Counted from the stretch's first letter, positions 30,759 to 42,724 are shown. The stretch: DNA of 64,000 nt from Setomelanomma holmii (GCA_010015745.1 ML978165.1:310001-374000); one strand, 5' to 3'. Made by a program: numbers and translations. The notes: generated by a model not told the origin, from the sequence alone.

Positions 30759-32225
30759 CTAAGGCAGAACGCACCAATTGGAGTACGATACTTTCGCTCC
30801 CCTGTAGTCTGAGATCCAGCTGGTGTGCAGACGAGCAAACCACTTGGAGGAGATGTGAAACGTGGCCGGTCCGTCGCGCTCGATCTCATCTAGCACAAAT
30901 CCTTCGTTCAGGTCCTTGGTGTCGTCTTTCGAAGCCCAGATCATGGGCCGAGCAATGATGTCCTCGATGCTCTGCTTCCTTCCAAGAAAGAGGTAGCCAT
31001 GTGAGTACTGCCAGCCCTCACTACATGCAAGCTGATAGATCCACTCGACATCGAAGGGGATGCCTTGGCTCGGTAATTTGTTGTTGTTGGATGATAAATA
31101 TCCCCAAAAATTGCAATCCCTTTTCGTTTTCAGAAGTGGTAAGGCTGCCAATGCGAAGACGTGCTGATTGTCGAACGTATCTACCTCTAATAGGCTGCAG
31201 ACTTTGTCCACTACGTCTGACTTGCAAGGACATATGTCTTTGAACGTTCTGAATACGTCTTTCGCGAGCTGGAGTGTAGGAATGCGATAGTCAATAGTGA
31301 TGCAATCGGCGTTCCGAGAGATCGATAAGAGGGAGTAGACTCTGTCACGTGGATCAGAACAACCCTTTCCCTCAAACAGTTGCAAGTTCTTTGTGATAGT
31401 TCGAGATAGATTTCCTTTTCTGGCGTCGTAGACTGCTTTGTAACGTCGTCGTATGAAGGCTCTGGCCGCAGAAGCAGGGAAACCGGCCGAGTGGTCCTTG
31501 AGCTTATTCCACAAGAGATCATGATGTATAGCCTCTGCACCAGCAAGGTAGTAGAGCGTCCGAGCAAGAACGGTCTCTTGAGTTATCCAGGCCCGCTGCC
31601 AATACGTGTTGTGACAAAATCCTAGCATAGTCTTCTGCCAGCGATCTATGTCTGCAAGGCCGTCCTGCCACTGCTCTTTCATATCGTGAAGGCGCCTACT
31701 CAGCGTGACGTGCTTCCCCAACCATGCAATAACGCTCTGTGCATTCCGATATATTGTTCCCATCTGCTGTACCTGATGGTTTCTCTCCAACACATTGCCT
31801 TGGTCTATACATAGGGCATCAATCCACAGAGAGTTCAGTGCGCAGTCGAAGTCCATATTAGCTTTGTTGATGCCGTAATTCCTCTCCCTTGCCATATGGC
31901 GGCTTGCAACCTCCAGAAAGTCCCACAAATTTTGACGAATGAAGAATGGCTGCTCATTTATCATGATCATTCGCGGTTCGTGTTCGGGTCCCCATACGTA
32001 GGACAAACAGGTATAAGAGTCGCTGGTTTCAGAATGTCGGAGTTTGCACCGTATCATATGACTAGCATCATCCGATCCTGACGGAAGGACCTCGATCAAC
32101 CGTATAGAGTCGCTTCCAAGATCGATTGGCGCATGCGAGAAGTTTGTCTGACTCGAGGTACCGATCGAAAGCTGCCGGCGAGGCATGATCTTAGCCTCGT
32201 TGCGCGGTTCTCGTTCTTCAGACAT
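30759..32225 (-). CDS. Heterokaryon incompatibility (HET) domain protein
   Basis: An uninterrupted frame of 488 residues carrying the HET domain in its N-terminal half. RLIEVLPS starts the domain near residue 42, YTCLSYVWGP lies at 71-80, LWIDALCIDQ at 133-142 and MGTIYRNAQSVIAWLG at 155-170. These are the three conserved blocks of PF06985. The C-terminal half is less conserved, with DPRDRVYSLLSIS, the usual motif following the HET domain in this class. There is no NACHT or WD repeat partner. HET-domain proteins mediate non-self recognition and cell death when incompatible hyphae fuse, and this class is abundant and rapidly evolving in Pezizomycotina. Its position in a gene-poor stretch between accessory genes fits that pattern. 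Specific partners cannot be inferred. Confidence 0.9.
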   Translation of the reverse strand: MSEEREPRNEAKIMPRRQLSIGTSSQTNFSHAPIDLGSDSIRLIEVLPSGSDDASHMIRCKLRHSETSDSYTCLSYVWGPEHEPRMIMINEQPFFIRQNLWDFLEVASRHMARERNYGINKANMDFDCALNSLWIDALCIDQGNVLERNHQVQQMGTIYRNAQSVIAWLGKHVTLSRRLHDMKEQWQDGLADIDRWQKTMLGFCHNTYWQRAWITQETVLARTLYYLAGAEAIHHDLLWNKLKDHSAGFPASAARAFIRRRYKAVYDARKGNLSRTITKNLQLFEGKGCSDPRDRVYSLLSISRNADCITIDYRIPTLQLAKDVFRTFKDICPCKSDVVDKVCSLLEVDTFDNQHVFALAALPLLKTKRDCNFWGYLSSNNNKLPSQGIPFDVEWIYQLACSEGWQYSHGYLFLGRKQSIEDIIARPMIWASKDDTKDLNEGFVLDEIERDGPATFHISSKWFARLHTSWISDYRGAKVSYSNWCVLP

Positions 32226-34212
32226 TGCCGAGTAAAGTCATGCTACACTGAGAAATAAACGCAGCATCCGGGTTCATGTTCTCTTCGATGTTCGTGCCAG
32301 AACAGAAATGTGTGGGACGCGCGACGCAGTCGTTATAAGCTCTAATGAGCTATGGTGGCGAGGTGCATGCATTGCTTCAGCCTTGCCTGCTGCCTCGCTC
32401 AGCCGCACGACAATCCTCTACCAACATCCTCAAGGTCGGGGACCATCTTCGGAGCCAGACAGGAAGCGACAAGGAAGAGAACATCTCGTGGGACATCTGC
32501 GTACGAGCAATTCGGGTGCCGCTAGCAATGATTGCTCAATCAGCACAAGGTGCTTGAAGCCAGTGCTCTGCTGAGGGCGACGAAATTGGAAATGTCAATT
32601 CGGAACGAAATGGACAGCAGTGTTCGTAGCAGCGTAGACGTCTCAAAATGCCAAGGCTTCGACCTCGACTCGAGCAGAGGAAGAGGAAGGCACGACGAGA
32701 ACAGCTTGCCGGTGCCGTCCGATATGTGAGAAGCACGAGAGATTCCGGCCATGCACGCCCTTTGCAAGAACAGGCTATCGAATACGAATGCGAGCTCGCA
32801 ATGGCGGGTCCAATAGATTCAGCGAAGTTTCTATCCAAGGTTGTCGTTCCTTCCGAACTCCTGATCAAGACATCTCCACCCTCGACCCTATATTTGATCA
32901 GCATATCAAACATACATTTCAATTTCCGCCCTTCCAAGAGCGCGCTTGCATTACTACCCGACTCCATGCCAGCATCCAGAGTCGGGGCCATGCCTCCTAT
33001 CCCACTACCTCGTGGCACTCGCGCGACTCCAAACAACGGCCTGGTAGGTCGGCGCTGCGCCAAAATGGTCTCTGACACCGAAACGAAATGGTAGGAGCGT
33101 TTTGCTAGCAACGCCACAACCGCCGTGTTGCCCCACGGGCTAATGTGAGCCGAAGATAAGCCTGAGAGAATGTGCCTCCAATGATTTCTGCAGGTGCGAA
33201 ACAAGTGATTCCATGATCTGCCTCATTACACGGCTGTGCGAGGAGTAGGCGTGGGCGGAAAGGTACATTGATCTCATCGCGCGCAAGCCAGGAACACAAA
33301 TCTTCCGACTGACGGATCCCCAACACCACACTGCAGAACACTCAAGACTCCAGCCTTCGTGCAACGAATACAGTACATCTCCCAGGATTTTGGCAAGCGC
33401 GCACGTCAAAATTAAACATAATATTTCGGTCAGAATACTTTAGTTTGCAACACCCACTGCGGAGCACGACATCTCCAGTACCGGTGCCGACGTCGCATGC
33501 ACAACACAAAACCATCAACACAGATCACCACGCGCACTGCACGCTGCATGCTGCACTCCAGCGGGACGGGACTCGGTTAGCTTGTTTGAACCTTAATGAC
33601 CCTCACTTACCATTGGAGGAACTTTTCCTCGCACGACCGTTCTGAAACACACCTCCCAGCCTCGGACTGTTGGGTCCCTGGCTAGTGTACCATATCCGCA
33701 TCGGTCCGACGTCCAAGATCTGGTAGGGCTCGCCTGACACGATCACAGCACTGATTCAGACCATACGCGATCTGCATCCCGGACAAGGGCCAGATGAAAT
33801 GAATGGGATCCTGCGGCGTGGAAGGCCAAGACATGGCCAAGAGTCCCGTTATTGGGTTGGGTGAAGGTCTGGTTTCAAGCTCTGGCTTGGCGGGCTCGAG
33901 AGGGCAACGCGTGGGAGGGAAACACTCTGGAAGAACGATAGCCTATTGACTGATACCTTGTCTATCAGATTCAGGTACAGGAGAGAAGGAAAGCGGAAGT
34001 ATCGGGCGTCATGGTGGAGGGAGTACAAGTATACGGAAAGGACGGCATCAACTACGACTTCATCACATTCATATTCATTCCAGGTTCAGTCTTTCGTTTG
34101 CTTGACGCACAACACCTTCGCTCTCTACGTTCCATTCTCTGAACATACTTTCACAAGATCTCCATCTTATATTCCAACTAAACAACTCCCACCCAAACCA
34201 ATAACTATCAAA
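32226..34212. other. Gene-free stretch upstream of HET and pectate lyase genes
   Basis: Nearly 2 kb between divergent start codons. Open frames of up to 222 codons occur on both strands around 32500-33400, overlapping each other with no domain, intron or codon-bias support. The part just before 34213 is a typical leader (CAACTAAACAACTCCCACCC region). Confidence 0.5.
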
Positions 34213-35070
34213 ATGAAGTTCATCATCGCAGCAACTTTCACCGCCCTCGTGGCCACCGTTGCCGCTTCCTCCGCCGCCGTCCAACCCGCTGGCTTCATCA
34301 CGCTCAACAAGCGCGCTACTTTCCCCGTCCCAGCGTCCAAGGGCACCGTCAAGCTCAGCGCCCCGCAGACCGTTTCCGGCACCTTCGATGGTGGCCTGAA
34401 GACCTACGGCCGCGGCGTGTCCTGCACTGGCCAGGCCGAGGGTGGAGACAAGGATGCTGTCTTCATCATCAAGAATGGAGGAACCCTGAAGAACGCCATC
34501 ATTGGCAAGGATCAAATTGAGGGTGTGCATTGCGAGGGCGCATGCACCATTGAGTAAGTGGCATCTATACCTCCTAATCAACGCAGATCTAAAAAAAAAA
34601 AAAAAAAAAAAAAACCCCCCCCTTGCTAACATTCTCTCAGGAACGTCTGGTGGATCGACGTGTGCGAAGACGCCCTCTCCCTCAAAGGCGACGGCAACGC
34701 GCTCATCAAAGGCGGCGGCGCCCAAGCCGCCTCGGACAAAGTCGTCCAGCACAACGGCAAGGGCACCGTGACCATTGACGGCTTCACAGTCATCGACTTT
34801 GGCAAACTCTACCGCGCCTGCGGCAACTGCAAAAACTCAGTCTCCCGCTCCGTCGTTATCAAGAACGTCAAGGCATATTCCGGAAAAGTCCTTGTTGGAA
34901 TTAACCCCAACTTTGGCGGAACGGCTACTATCACTGGTACCTGCGCTAACAGCGTCAAGACTATCTGCGAGGAATTCAAGGGCACTACACCCGGCAATGA
35001 GCCCGAGTCTGTGTCCAAGGGACCGAGCGCGAACTGCAAGTACACTGCGAGTGCTATCAAGGCTTGCTAG
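34213..35070 (+). CDS. Secreted pectate lyase, polysaccharide lyase family 3
   Basis: Exons 34213-34553 and 34641-35070 joined across an 87-nt intron encode 256 residues, the usual size for fungal PL3. The start at 34213 is the first codon of a clear signal peptide (MKFIIAATFTALVATVAA), so the longer upstream frame from 33946 is leader. The mature enzyme shows family landmarks: VKLSAPQTVSGTFDGGLKTYGRG, VFIIKNGGTLKNAIIG, IEGVHCEG, VCEDALSLKGDGNALIKGGG, DKVVQHNGKGTVTIDGF, DFGKLYRACGNC and NPNFGG, in a right-handed parallel beta-helix. It cleaves polygalacturonate by calcium-dependent beta-elimination and suggests a plant-associated lifestyle. The catalytic and calcium-binding Asp/Glu and Arg/Lys residues lie in the conserved blocks listed. 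The intron contains a long A tract followed by a C tract. Confidence 0.95.
34591..34622 (+). repeat. Homopolymer tract A24-C8 inside the pectate lyase intron
   Basis: 24 A followed by 8 C, about 20 bases before the acceptor, with the GCTAAC branch site just downstream of the tract. Probably length-variable and error-prone in sequencing. Confidence 0.8.
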
Positions 35071-35380
35071 ACGATGGTTTTCGATTGGTCTTGCATGATT
35101 TGAAGACCTCCTGGGTACTTCAAGGTGTTGGATTTGGGAGCGTTGACAGCTGCCGAAAGAAAGACGATTCTTGTATATAACCATTTTACTACTACTAGAA
35201 AAGCACATGCGGTGCATGTAATCATATTTTTGAACATCATATTTTGACTTGTTTGAATTGGCTTGGCTATCGTTGGGATATATTACAGCTTCTTCATCGT
35301 ACATTGCAAGCCAATGTCTCCCTCCAGACCACCAATCCTTCTCCAATCCCACCGATCAAGCTAGTTGACATGCCTCCCGC
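35071..35380. other. Convergent intergenic region
   Basis: 310 bases between convergent stop codons. AT-rich on the left with no gene. Confidence 0.55.
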
Positions 35381-37276
35381 TTACTTCTTGTTCCTGCGAG
35401 GAGGAATGTCAACCAGCTCGACCATGCCAGGAGTGACCTCGGTGATGGTCATAGTACCGGCAGTATGTACAGTTGGTTCTTCTGAAAGGTCAATGCTTGA
35501 ACGAAGCGAAGGCAAATCCGAATCATCATCGCTCTCCACTTCGACTTCCTTCTCAATTTCCTCCTCAGTCTGCTTCTTTTGAATGGCCTCAAAATCCTCC
35601 TTCATCTTGTCATGATTGGCCTTCAGACCCTGAACAATCTTGTCAAGAGCCGCCAGACGTCGAGCAGAGTCGTCTTCGGTTGCAGCCAATCTGTAGTCAT
35701 CGGAAGAGTTATCGGTGACAGGGTTATTGGCAGGCTGTTTGGCCTTGCTTAGCGAGATGGTGCTGCCATGAACCGAGAAATCTTCCTCCTCAGGTGACGA
35801 GTTCTCCCTGATGTGTGTATGCTTGAACTTCTGCTCAGCCGCATCCAGTAGGCGATCTTCGACGTTTTGTAGCGGGCTGCGTAGGTAGACTGGGCCTGGG
35901 CGCTGCCATTTGGCTTCATCGTACTGCACCAAACCCCCCTTCTCTTCCTGTGTGGCCGAAACTTGCTCAGCGTCCTCATCTGCAGGAGACAGCTCGTCCT
36001 CCTCTAGTTCATATGGACCATACTGCGAATCGTCGCGGTACTGAAGTGAAGCGTTGCGGGGCGGAATATCTCGCGCGTATTCGGCAATGACATCTAGCTC
36101 ACTGTTATCCTCACCATCACGATAAGCACCAATCAAGTTATCGTGTGAAGCCTCAGTGATCGTAGTGGGGACGTTCGGGGGCCTGGGACCACGAGCTTTG
36201 CGCCGTCTGGGAGGACGGGAGGGAGCTGCGCGGTTAGGATGAGGTGGCACCACTGGTGCTAGGGGCATGGCAGGAGCTCGAGACGGTCGAGGAGGCACAA
36301 CGTAATGGGAGTCATCGAGACCCTGGCCGATACTATAAACGTTGTCAGTATAGAGACCTCGTGAATGCGGTGGCGACGATTCGAATTCGAGACGGGCGGA
36401 ATCGGATGCGGGCTCGGGCTGGTGGAGTACGGGGCGATTGAGAGAGAAGTAGCCTGACATTTTACGTGTAGCCTTCTTGCTGCTGTTCCAGAATCCGTTG
36501 GAGTCTTTGGGCGTGGTTAGATCGACATCGACGTCTTCTTCGCGGAATTTGCTTTCACGGGAGCTGCTCGCGAACGTAGAGCTCGAGGCAGAGCGCGGCA
36601 GGTTAGGCGGCGAGTGTTGCTGCGGCCAGCCCTGCTTGATCCAAGGTCGAAGGTCGTTGAAACCATCGGCAGGGCCATCGTGCTGAACAGGACGAGGGTT
36701 GCCAGGCAGATCCACGTCAGGGGTGACACCAAGAAGCTTCGCTGCCTTGGTTGGAGTCGCTGGAGGGAGAGGCGTTGTTGGCTGAGGCGGCCGGGGAAGC
36801 TGCTTGTTAGAGCCGAGAACGAAATCCTTAATCTTGCGACCGTGCTTCTTCTTGCCATCAGCTTTGTTGCTGGGCTCACTGCCTGCGGATGGTGTAGGTG
36901 ATTCGTTGCCAGCAACACACAGGCCGCCAGAGGCACTTGGGCGGTAGTCAGCGGGGATGCCTGTGGGCGGATCTGGGGGGTTTAGTCTTGGTTGGCTCGC
37001 CCTCGCCTCGAGAGACATACAGAAGTTCATCATAGACTGCGAAGCCTCGAGGGTGCTCGCGCCTTCCTCGGCATGCCTGCGGTATGCGCCTTCTCCAACG
37101 ATCGCGCTGATTGCTGAACCTTCACTGCACTCGGAAGCGCCAGCCAGCGCAGTACTGAAGCTTGGCGTGGTGGTGGAGCGAGGAATAGCTGGCGGCTTGC
37201 GTGCCAAACGACGACGCTGACCGCCGCCCACCTTCTCAGCGGGGCGTCTAGCAATGAGATTGGTGTCGCCGGACAT
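35381..37276 (-). CDS. Unknown, mostly disordered Pro-rich protein with short C-terminal coiled coil
   Basis: A continuous frame of 631 residues with a basic, Arg-rich start (MSGDTNLIARRPAEK and QRRRLARKPPAIPR). Residues about 100-400 are Pro/Ser-rich and include KKKHGRKIKDFVLGSNKQLP, polyproline runs (PPRPSRAPAMPLAPVVPP) that could bind SH3 or WW domains, and RPPRRRKARGPRPP. Around residues 520-590 a probable short coiled coil occurs (ARRLAALDKIVQGLKANHDK, then an EEEIEKEVEVESDDD acidic run). The C-terminus ends ELVDIPPRRNKK. There is no signal peptide or membrane segment. I do not recognise the family. The composition fits a fungal cytoskeleton- or signalling-associated scaffold, but that is a guess. 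Codon usage resembles the neighbouring conserved genes. Confidence 0.65.
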   Translation of the reverse strand: MSGDTNLIARRPAEKVGGGQRRRLARKPPAIPRSTTTPSFSTALAGASECSEGSAISAIVGEGAYRRHAEEGASTLEASQSMMNFCMSLEARASQPRLNPPDPPTGIPADYRPSASGGLCVAGNESPTPSAGSEPSNKADGKKKHGRKIKDFVLGSNKQLPRPPQPTTPLPPATPTKAAKLLGVTPDVDLPGNPRPVQHDGPADGFNDLRPWIKQGWPQQHSPPNLPRSASSSTFASSSRESKFREEDVDVDLTTPKDSNGFWNSSKKATRKMSGYFSLNRPVLHQPEPASDSARLEFESSPPHSRGLYTDNVYSIGQGLDDSHYVVPPRPSRAPAMPLAPVVPPHPNRAAPSRPPRRRKARGPRPPNVPTTITEASHDNLIGAYRDGEDNSELDVIAEYARDIPPRNASLQYRDDSQYGPYELEEDELSPADEDAEQVSATQEEKGGLVQYDEAKWQRPGPVYLRSPLQNVEDRLLDAAEQKFKHTHIRENSSPEEEDFSVHGSTISLSKAKQPANNPVTDNSSDDYRLAATEDDSARRLAALDKIVQGLKANHDKMKEDFEAIQKKQTEEEIEKEVEVESDDDSDLPSLRSSIDLSEEPTVHTAGTMTITEVTPGMVELVDIPPRRNKK

Positions 37277-37975
37277 ATCGAGCGACAGAATGCGGGTTTC
37301 AAACGGACGACTTTTGTGAAGCGGCGTAAGGTGATTGGTACACGATGCGGCTACGATGTGGCGGAAAGCTGCGATCGCGGTTGAGGTTGAGCTTGTAATG
37401 CGAGGGATTTGCGTCGAAGGCAGATTTGTTGTTGTCGAGTCACCAGCAGCAAACGCCCTGACAACCCGCGGTGGATTAGGAAGACGCGATCGACAACATG
37501 ATGTTGCCGAGCGACGAGGTGAAGAGGAGCAAGTGAAGACGACAAGAAGAATGGAATCATGAGTACATTGTGAGTGCTAGCGTTCTATGGGAGGGTATCT
37601 TCGATGACGTAGTGAAAGGAAAGTGCGATGGGATGGCAGATGCTAGTGACGGGGGTGACAAGAAGCTCTACAAGAAATTGATGGGTATATGAGTCTTGTG
37701 AAGTGCTTGAGAAGTGCAATCTGGGGGTTACTACCAACGTGCGACCATGCGTCCGTCCGTGTTGCAACCGAGCTGTGTGCTATGATCAAATCGAAGTCGA
37801 CGTCACGTGACACGATTGTGGTCTTACCACGGCTATCCCAAAGAATCGAGGTACCGCAATTGCGAGGAGTACAGGCGAGCATGGGACCATAGTCTGCTCT
37901 GTCCTTACATGTCTAATGTCGACATCGCAGTCCATGCCTCTTCCTTCTCCACTTCAGACAGCCTGCGGTCTCTTC
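37277..37975. other. Intergenic region upstream of the 35.4-37.3 kb gene
   Basis: About 700 bases holding the 3' end of the lipase gene and the promoter of the Pro-rich protein gene (both on the minus strand). No gene seen. Confidence 0.55.
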
Positions 37976-40900
37976 CTAAGAGTCCGTCTTGTCTGTCTTA
38001 TCCCTCGACCTCTCCAAACTCAATCTCGCAACCTGCTCACTCAATACACTACCCCGCCGGGCTTTAGTCGCTTCAGGTGAGCTTGGTTCGCTCTTGTCAA
38101 ATGACTTTCGTACGCCAAGCCCAACATCACTCAGATTGCCAGAAGCAGACTCTGTGGACGGGCTCGTGACTTGTCTTTCTTCGCCGAGGAACTTCGAAGG
38201 TCCACCCAGAGATTGAAGAGAATCTGGCTCATGTGATGATCTGGTAGATCTTGATGACAAGCGGCCAGGACTTGGGCCCAAGCCACGATGAACTTCGATA
38301 GGTACAGGAGCCGGTTGGTAGGACAAGAAGTCGTTGATGTCTGCTTCGCTAGTGCCGTGTCCTATCGGGGTCGTGGGGTTGGTCGCTGAGGAAGGGCTCT
38401 TTGGACTCTTGGGGTTGTTGAGCTGCAGGAACTTTTGTATCGCGCCGCGGTCGTCGTTCTCATCTTCTTCGTCACTAGTACCCTCGAGGTAGGCATCCCA
38501 ATCGCCTGGGCCAATACTTCGGGTGCTATCCATGGTGTTGACCCTCTTGGGGCTTCTCTTCAGATCCTTGAGTGGGCCTAGTTCATCAGGCGCTTCCCGC
38601 AATTCACTTTGTGTACGTGGGATTGGTGGCAGCGTGCTCTCCTGTCCTTTGACATGCTCGCCGTCTTCTTTGATAGGCACCTCAACACCCTTAGCGCGAT
38701 CGACAGCAGGTTCATCTTCGTCGCGAGTTTGTGCCGAGTATGTGTCCGCAAAGTGCGTGTCGCACAGATGCTTTACGACTGGCCAGCCGTATGCGTTGGC
38801 GAACATGCGACGCACAATCATGTTGTTGTGTGCATCGGGCTCGAGACGGACGAGAACTTTGCGCCACGAAAGGTCCTTGTGATATGCACGAGCAATCTTC
38901 TCTTCCACGCGCATCTCGCCCACCTCTGCACTTGCGGCAGAACCTTGAGATGCGCTACTATCGCCTGACATTGAACGCCCACCGGCTCTCTTCTTCGCAG
39001 GCGGCGGTGGGATGTCCTCAGGATGGTAGATCCGATCGTGGAAGATGGTGCGCGCTCGAGAAGCTGGATCTATGATCCAGGATTGCGGAGGAACAGGTGG
39101 ATTGATAAGATCGCCAGCAGATTCAAAAATGGTAGTCTTAGGTGGCGCTCGTGCCTTCGTGCTGCTAGCGATAGAGTCGCCTCGTGTCGCTTGTGGTCTC
39201 TTCCGGTGGCCCGTAGCAGAAGACCCTGCTGCGTCGGACCCTAGCGCAGGATCGTCCTTCAAGACAGTCTGACTTCGGTGGAACATCTTCTTGTCTTTTG
39301 CAGTATGCTTTCCAGTAGGACGTATGTAGCTCCACCACTGCATCAATGTGTTTTGTGGCTGAAAGTACTCGCTCGACTCGTCATCGTCGTCATCGGTGCT
39401 GTCCCGCTTCTTGCCATCCAGAAATTGATGCGCCGCAGGGCCGGCAGCAGCACGGGCCTCGTCGTCCTGATTTGTGACATCTGCGCCTGGGAGTGGCACA
39501 GCAGTATCGTCGCCGGAGAACCTTGGGGATGCGGTTCCGTCGCTCTCTTCATCTGAGAAAGCGACTTTTGAGGGGTTTGGTGAGGCATTTTGTCCCGTCA
39601 ACTGACCGAAACCCCAGACAGCGACTGTGCCAATGAGACCGTTCTCCCGACGTGCCTTCTCGACTCTGCCAAGACCTTTCCAGTCGAGGAACAGCAAACA
39701 ACTTGTGCGGAGCGGAACAATGCCATCGTTAACGACATTGGAGTACAATGTCCGATTTCGGAACATGCGCAACACGAGATGGGCTGGGCCAGTAGGCAGG
39801 ATGCGGAGAAGTGGCTTCGCCCCAGGATCTTCATGGTCGTGTTGATTTCCAGACTGATTGCCGAAGACGCTGCTCATGGCAGTCCAGCCTTGTTTCGCGA
39901 TCGTAGGAGCCCTCCAGGTCAACCCCAGGTCTTGTCCCGTCCTGCCAGCCAGTCCAAAGTCCAGTGCAAATTTCACATACATTGGGTTCTCGTTGCTCAA
40001 ACCTAACATCGGGGATGCCATGCATATGAAGTTGATAGGCTTGATGTTCTCGAAGAATTGCGGGGAGTGCTTGTAGATGTATGCGATGGCGTACGTCTGC
40101 ACTAGCCCGCCCAAGGAGTGTCCTATGAAGCTGATGCTTGTGAACTTGTAGTCGCGCTTGATCTTCTGGGCGGGCGGCCGATGCACACTAATACCTTCAT
40201 GCGACGGTATACCTTCATCCGCTCTTTCCTTGACCGGCGAGAACGTGCTCGATAACTTCTGGCCCACGGACTTCTTAATGGGGAGGAATGGCTGATCTGG
40301 ATAGGTGAGTCTGAGTACGTATTTTGCCAATCGCTTGCCGAGATACTGAATGCCACGCTCCGTCTTGATGACATTGCCATCGAAGCCACGAACAATGACA
40401 TCCTCTTCGTCTTCACTGTCGTCCTCATGCTGGTCTGGTATATCCTCCTGGCCTCCAGACAAGGGAGCAGTGGACGTATCTTGTCCTGCTTGTGAATGCG
40501 CCCCTGGACCTTTTCGCCCCTGCCGCCGCTTTCGGCGGTCTTCTCGAGCTTGCCGTGCAGTTGCATCGATGCTCTCTTTCAGATAGAGCATGTCAGCACC
40601 CAGATTACTGTGCAGACCATGTGTGACGAGTACCAGGTGAATGTGTTTCCTCTTTTTGTTGTCGTCTTCTGGTAGCGACCAATTCGAGTCCTTCGACTTG
40701 CGCCGCTTGAAGTGGTCGTCATCGTGCCTGCCCTCCGGTAGTTCCGGCTTGTTCCATAAACTGGTGGTATCGTTGACAACGAGCTTGATGGCCTTGGAAT
40801 ACACGCCCTTTGGCTGTGCGGGGTGGTGCGAGACGTGCTTCTTGCTTCCTTGCTGGTGGTCCTGGACCTTGCCGGGTGTTCCATGACTGTTTCCTGTCAC

Positions 40901-41581
40901 GGCCGTGAAGCCGAGATCAAGTGACCTTTCGTCACGCGCTACCAGTATCTCGTAGTTCACCGACGCCGAATTGGAGAAGATGATCTGCGAGGCGATCTCG
41001 ATTATCCATGTTGCGCTCTTGAGCGATCCGTCTTCATTCCTGCTCTCCTCGCCCTGCCTGACATGTTCCGGCACCGTCAGCTTCGCATTCCAGTAGCCGC
41101 CCGCCTTGACATTGGGCTCGAATTCGGGGACGCCGTAGATCTTGGGGTTGTCGGCCTTTTTGTTGGGGTTGAAGGTCGAGGGGTAGGCGGAGACGTGGAT
41201 GGTGTAGGGCCCGTGTAGATAGGCGGCGCGCAGCGGGATGGCCGACGTGTTGCGTATTCGGACGTGCAGGAAGGCGGGCGAGGGCAGAATGCGGTCTTCA
41301 GAAGGCGTGTATGTTACCGTGTACCTGCACGAAGAGTCTTAGCACGCCGTCCGACCCGACTCGGGACCCGTCCGCGGCGCCTTGACGGAGACATACCTGA
41401 CTACCTCGCCCACCTTGACGCTGCCCGTCTGGTGCAGCAGCAGCATTCTGGTCGCGCGCTTTTTTTCGGCTTCCTGCTGTGTCCGCGACAGGCCTCCGTA
41501 CAGGAAATACGAGGGTTCGGGGCGCGCTTTGCCCTCGTCGGGGGTTTGGGCGAGACTATACGTGCGAGGCGAGAGCAGCAT
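37976..41581 (-). CDS. ROG1-type DUF676 lipase/serine esterase
   Basis: Exons 41397-41581 and 37976-41324, joined across a 72-nt intron, give 1177 residues. The N-terminal about 170 residues (YTVTYTPSEDRILPSPAF and GYWNAKLTVPEHV) form the beta-rich N-terminal segment seen in Rog1-like fungal proteins. The alpha/beta hydrolase DUF676 domain follows: HLVLVTHGLHSNLGADMLYL, then FIGHSLGGLVQTYAIAYIY with the nucleophile Ser of GHSLGG near residue 465, and NFICMASPMLG. NDGIVPLRTSCLLFLDWKG later on supplies the region of the catalytic Asp. The C-terminal about 500 residues are low-complexity and charged. Yeast relatives hydrolyse monoacylglycerol or phospholipids, so lipid-droplet or membrane lipid turnover is likely here. 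There is no signal peptide. The long disordered tail is typical of filamentous fungi. Confidence 0.88.
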
Positions 41582-42724
41582 CTAGCGGACCCAGCGGAGG
41601 TCGGTACGGCCAATGGCGGAATGCTCGCTGAAGATGGACGCGCTACACTCATCCAGACGCGTCATAGGGCATCGACTGCTGCTGCTGCTGATCTAACGGC
41701 GCGGACCATGTGCGGAGAGTGCTGCCGAAGTCTGAATGCTTTCTGGTGCGTGCTTCTGTGGTACCCTCTGTTTTACTGTCAACCCAGTCTGGTGTTGTTT
41801 GACCATGTTAGACCCTTGACTCGAGTGCACAAGAAGAAACAACCTGCTTGGGCACACGGTAATTCAACTGTAACTTTGTGTCTGAGATAGTCACGCGCAG
41901 CGCGTTCGACCGGAGACATTAGACGTCATTTGCTCGCGTGGCTCCTGTCCTGGCAAGGCACGCGCGAACATCGAGCTGAAGATCATCAGCCCAACGCGAC
42001 TCCCCCATGTCGATGCAAGCAAACTTCAGGTCTCTAATCATTCTCCTAAACGGACGAATGAGCGTCGTCCAAACATTGCTGCGATCTTACTGCGTGCATA
42101 TGCCGGTCGAGCCTGCCTGCTGTTCGGAATGTGCAGTAGCCGATTCCGACGTCAATCTCAGTTCAACCCTCGACCGCTACCTTGCCACAAGCTCCAGCCA
42201 TTCAAAGTCTCGAGTATGCCTGCGTATGCAGCAACCCTCATCACAGCCTGAAGTGCTACGAAGGCTACTTCTCTGGTGCTCAATCTCCTGTCAACTGACC
42301 CAGCAGTTCGTCATTCGACATCATGGGTCTACAAAATTCAAGTTTGAGCTCCCGAGATCTTCAAGACTCTTCATACTGTCTGATCGTTGCAACTCCATTT
42401 CCTGCATGCGCAAAAGCAAGAGACTCTCATCTCACTGACATTTTAACACATAATTAGTAAGTGCCTGACGTATTCTTCCATTCCGAACTCTAATCCAGGA
42501 GTCTATGGGTATCTTTGCTTGCTGGCAAAGCCGCTTTCGCCAATGGACCATGAATTGATTGTGGCATCAATGCCATTCTCGTTCCCAAGCAAGACTGAAT
42601 GCCGGCCCGGAATAATAGACTCTACTCCTTCAGAATGGCATATAACCGTTGATCGTAATTCGCGATCTCATGAAACTTCGCTCGGTATTCTCAACCTCAG
42701 ACAGTCGCCCTTCACCGAGTTCTC
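41582..42724. other. Gene-free stretch
   Basis: About 1.1 kb between the lipase start and the 3' end of the gene at 42725. Open frames at 41264-41890 (mostly antisense to lipase exons) and 42007-42438 have no coding support. Nothing else recognised. Confidence 0.5.

Noticed and set aside
32536..33204. 222-codon minus-strand frame with overlapping plus-strand frames
   Set aside because: No domain, mutually overlapping frames on both strands, no start or intron context; treated as non-coding.
42007..42438. 143-codon plus-strand frame
   Set aside because: Cys/Ser/Leu-rich, no homology pattern and no codon bias like the neighbours.
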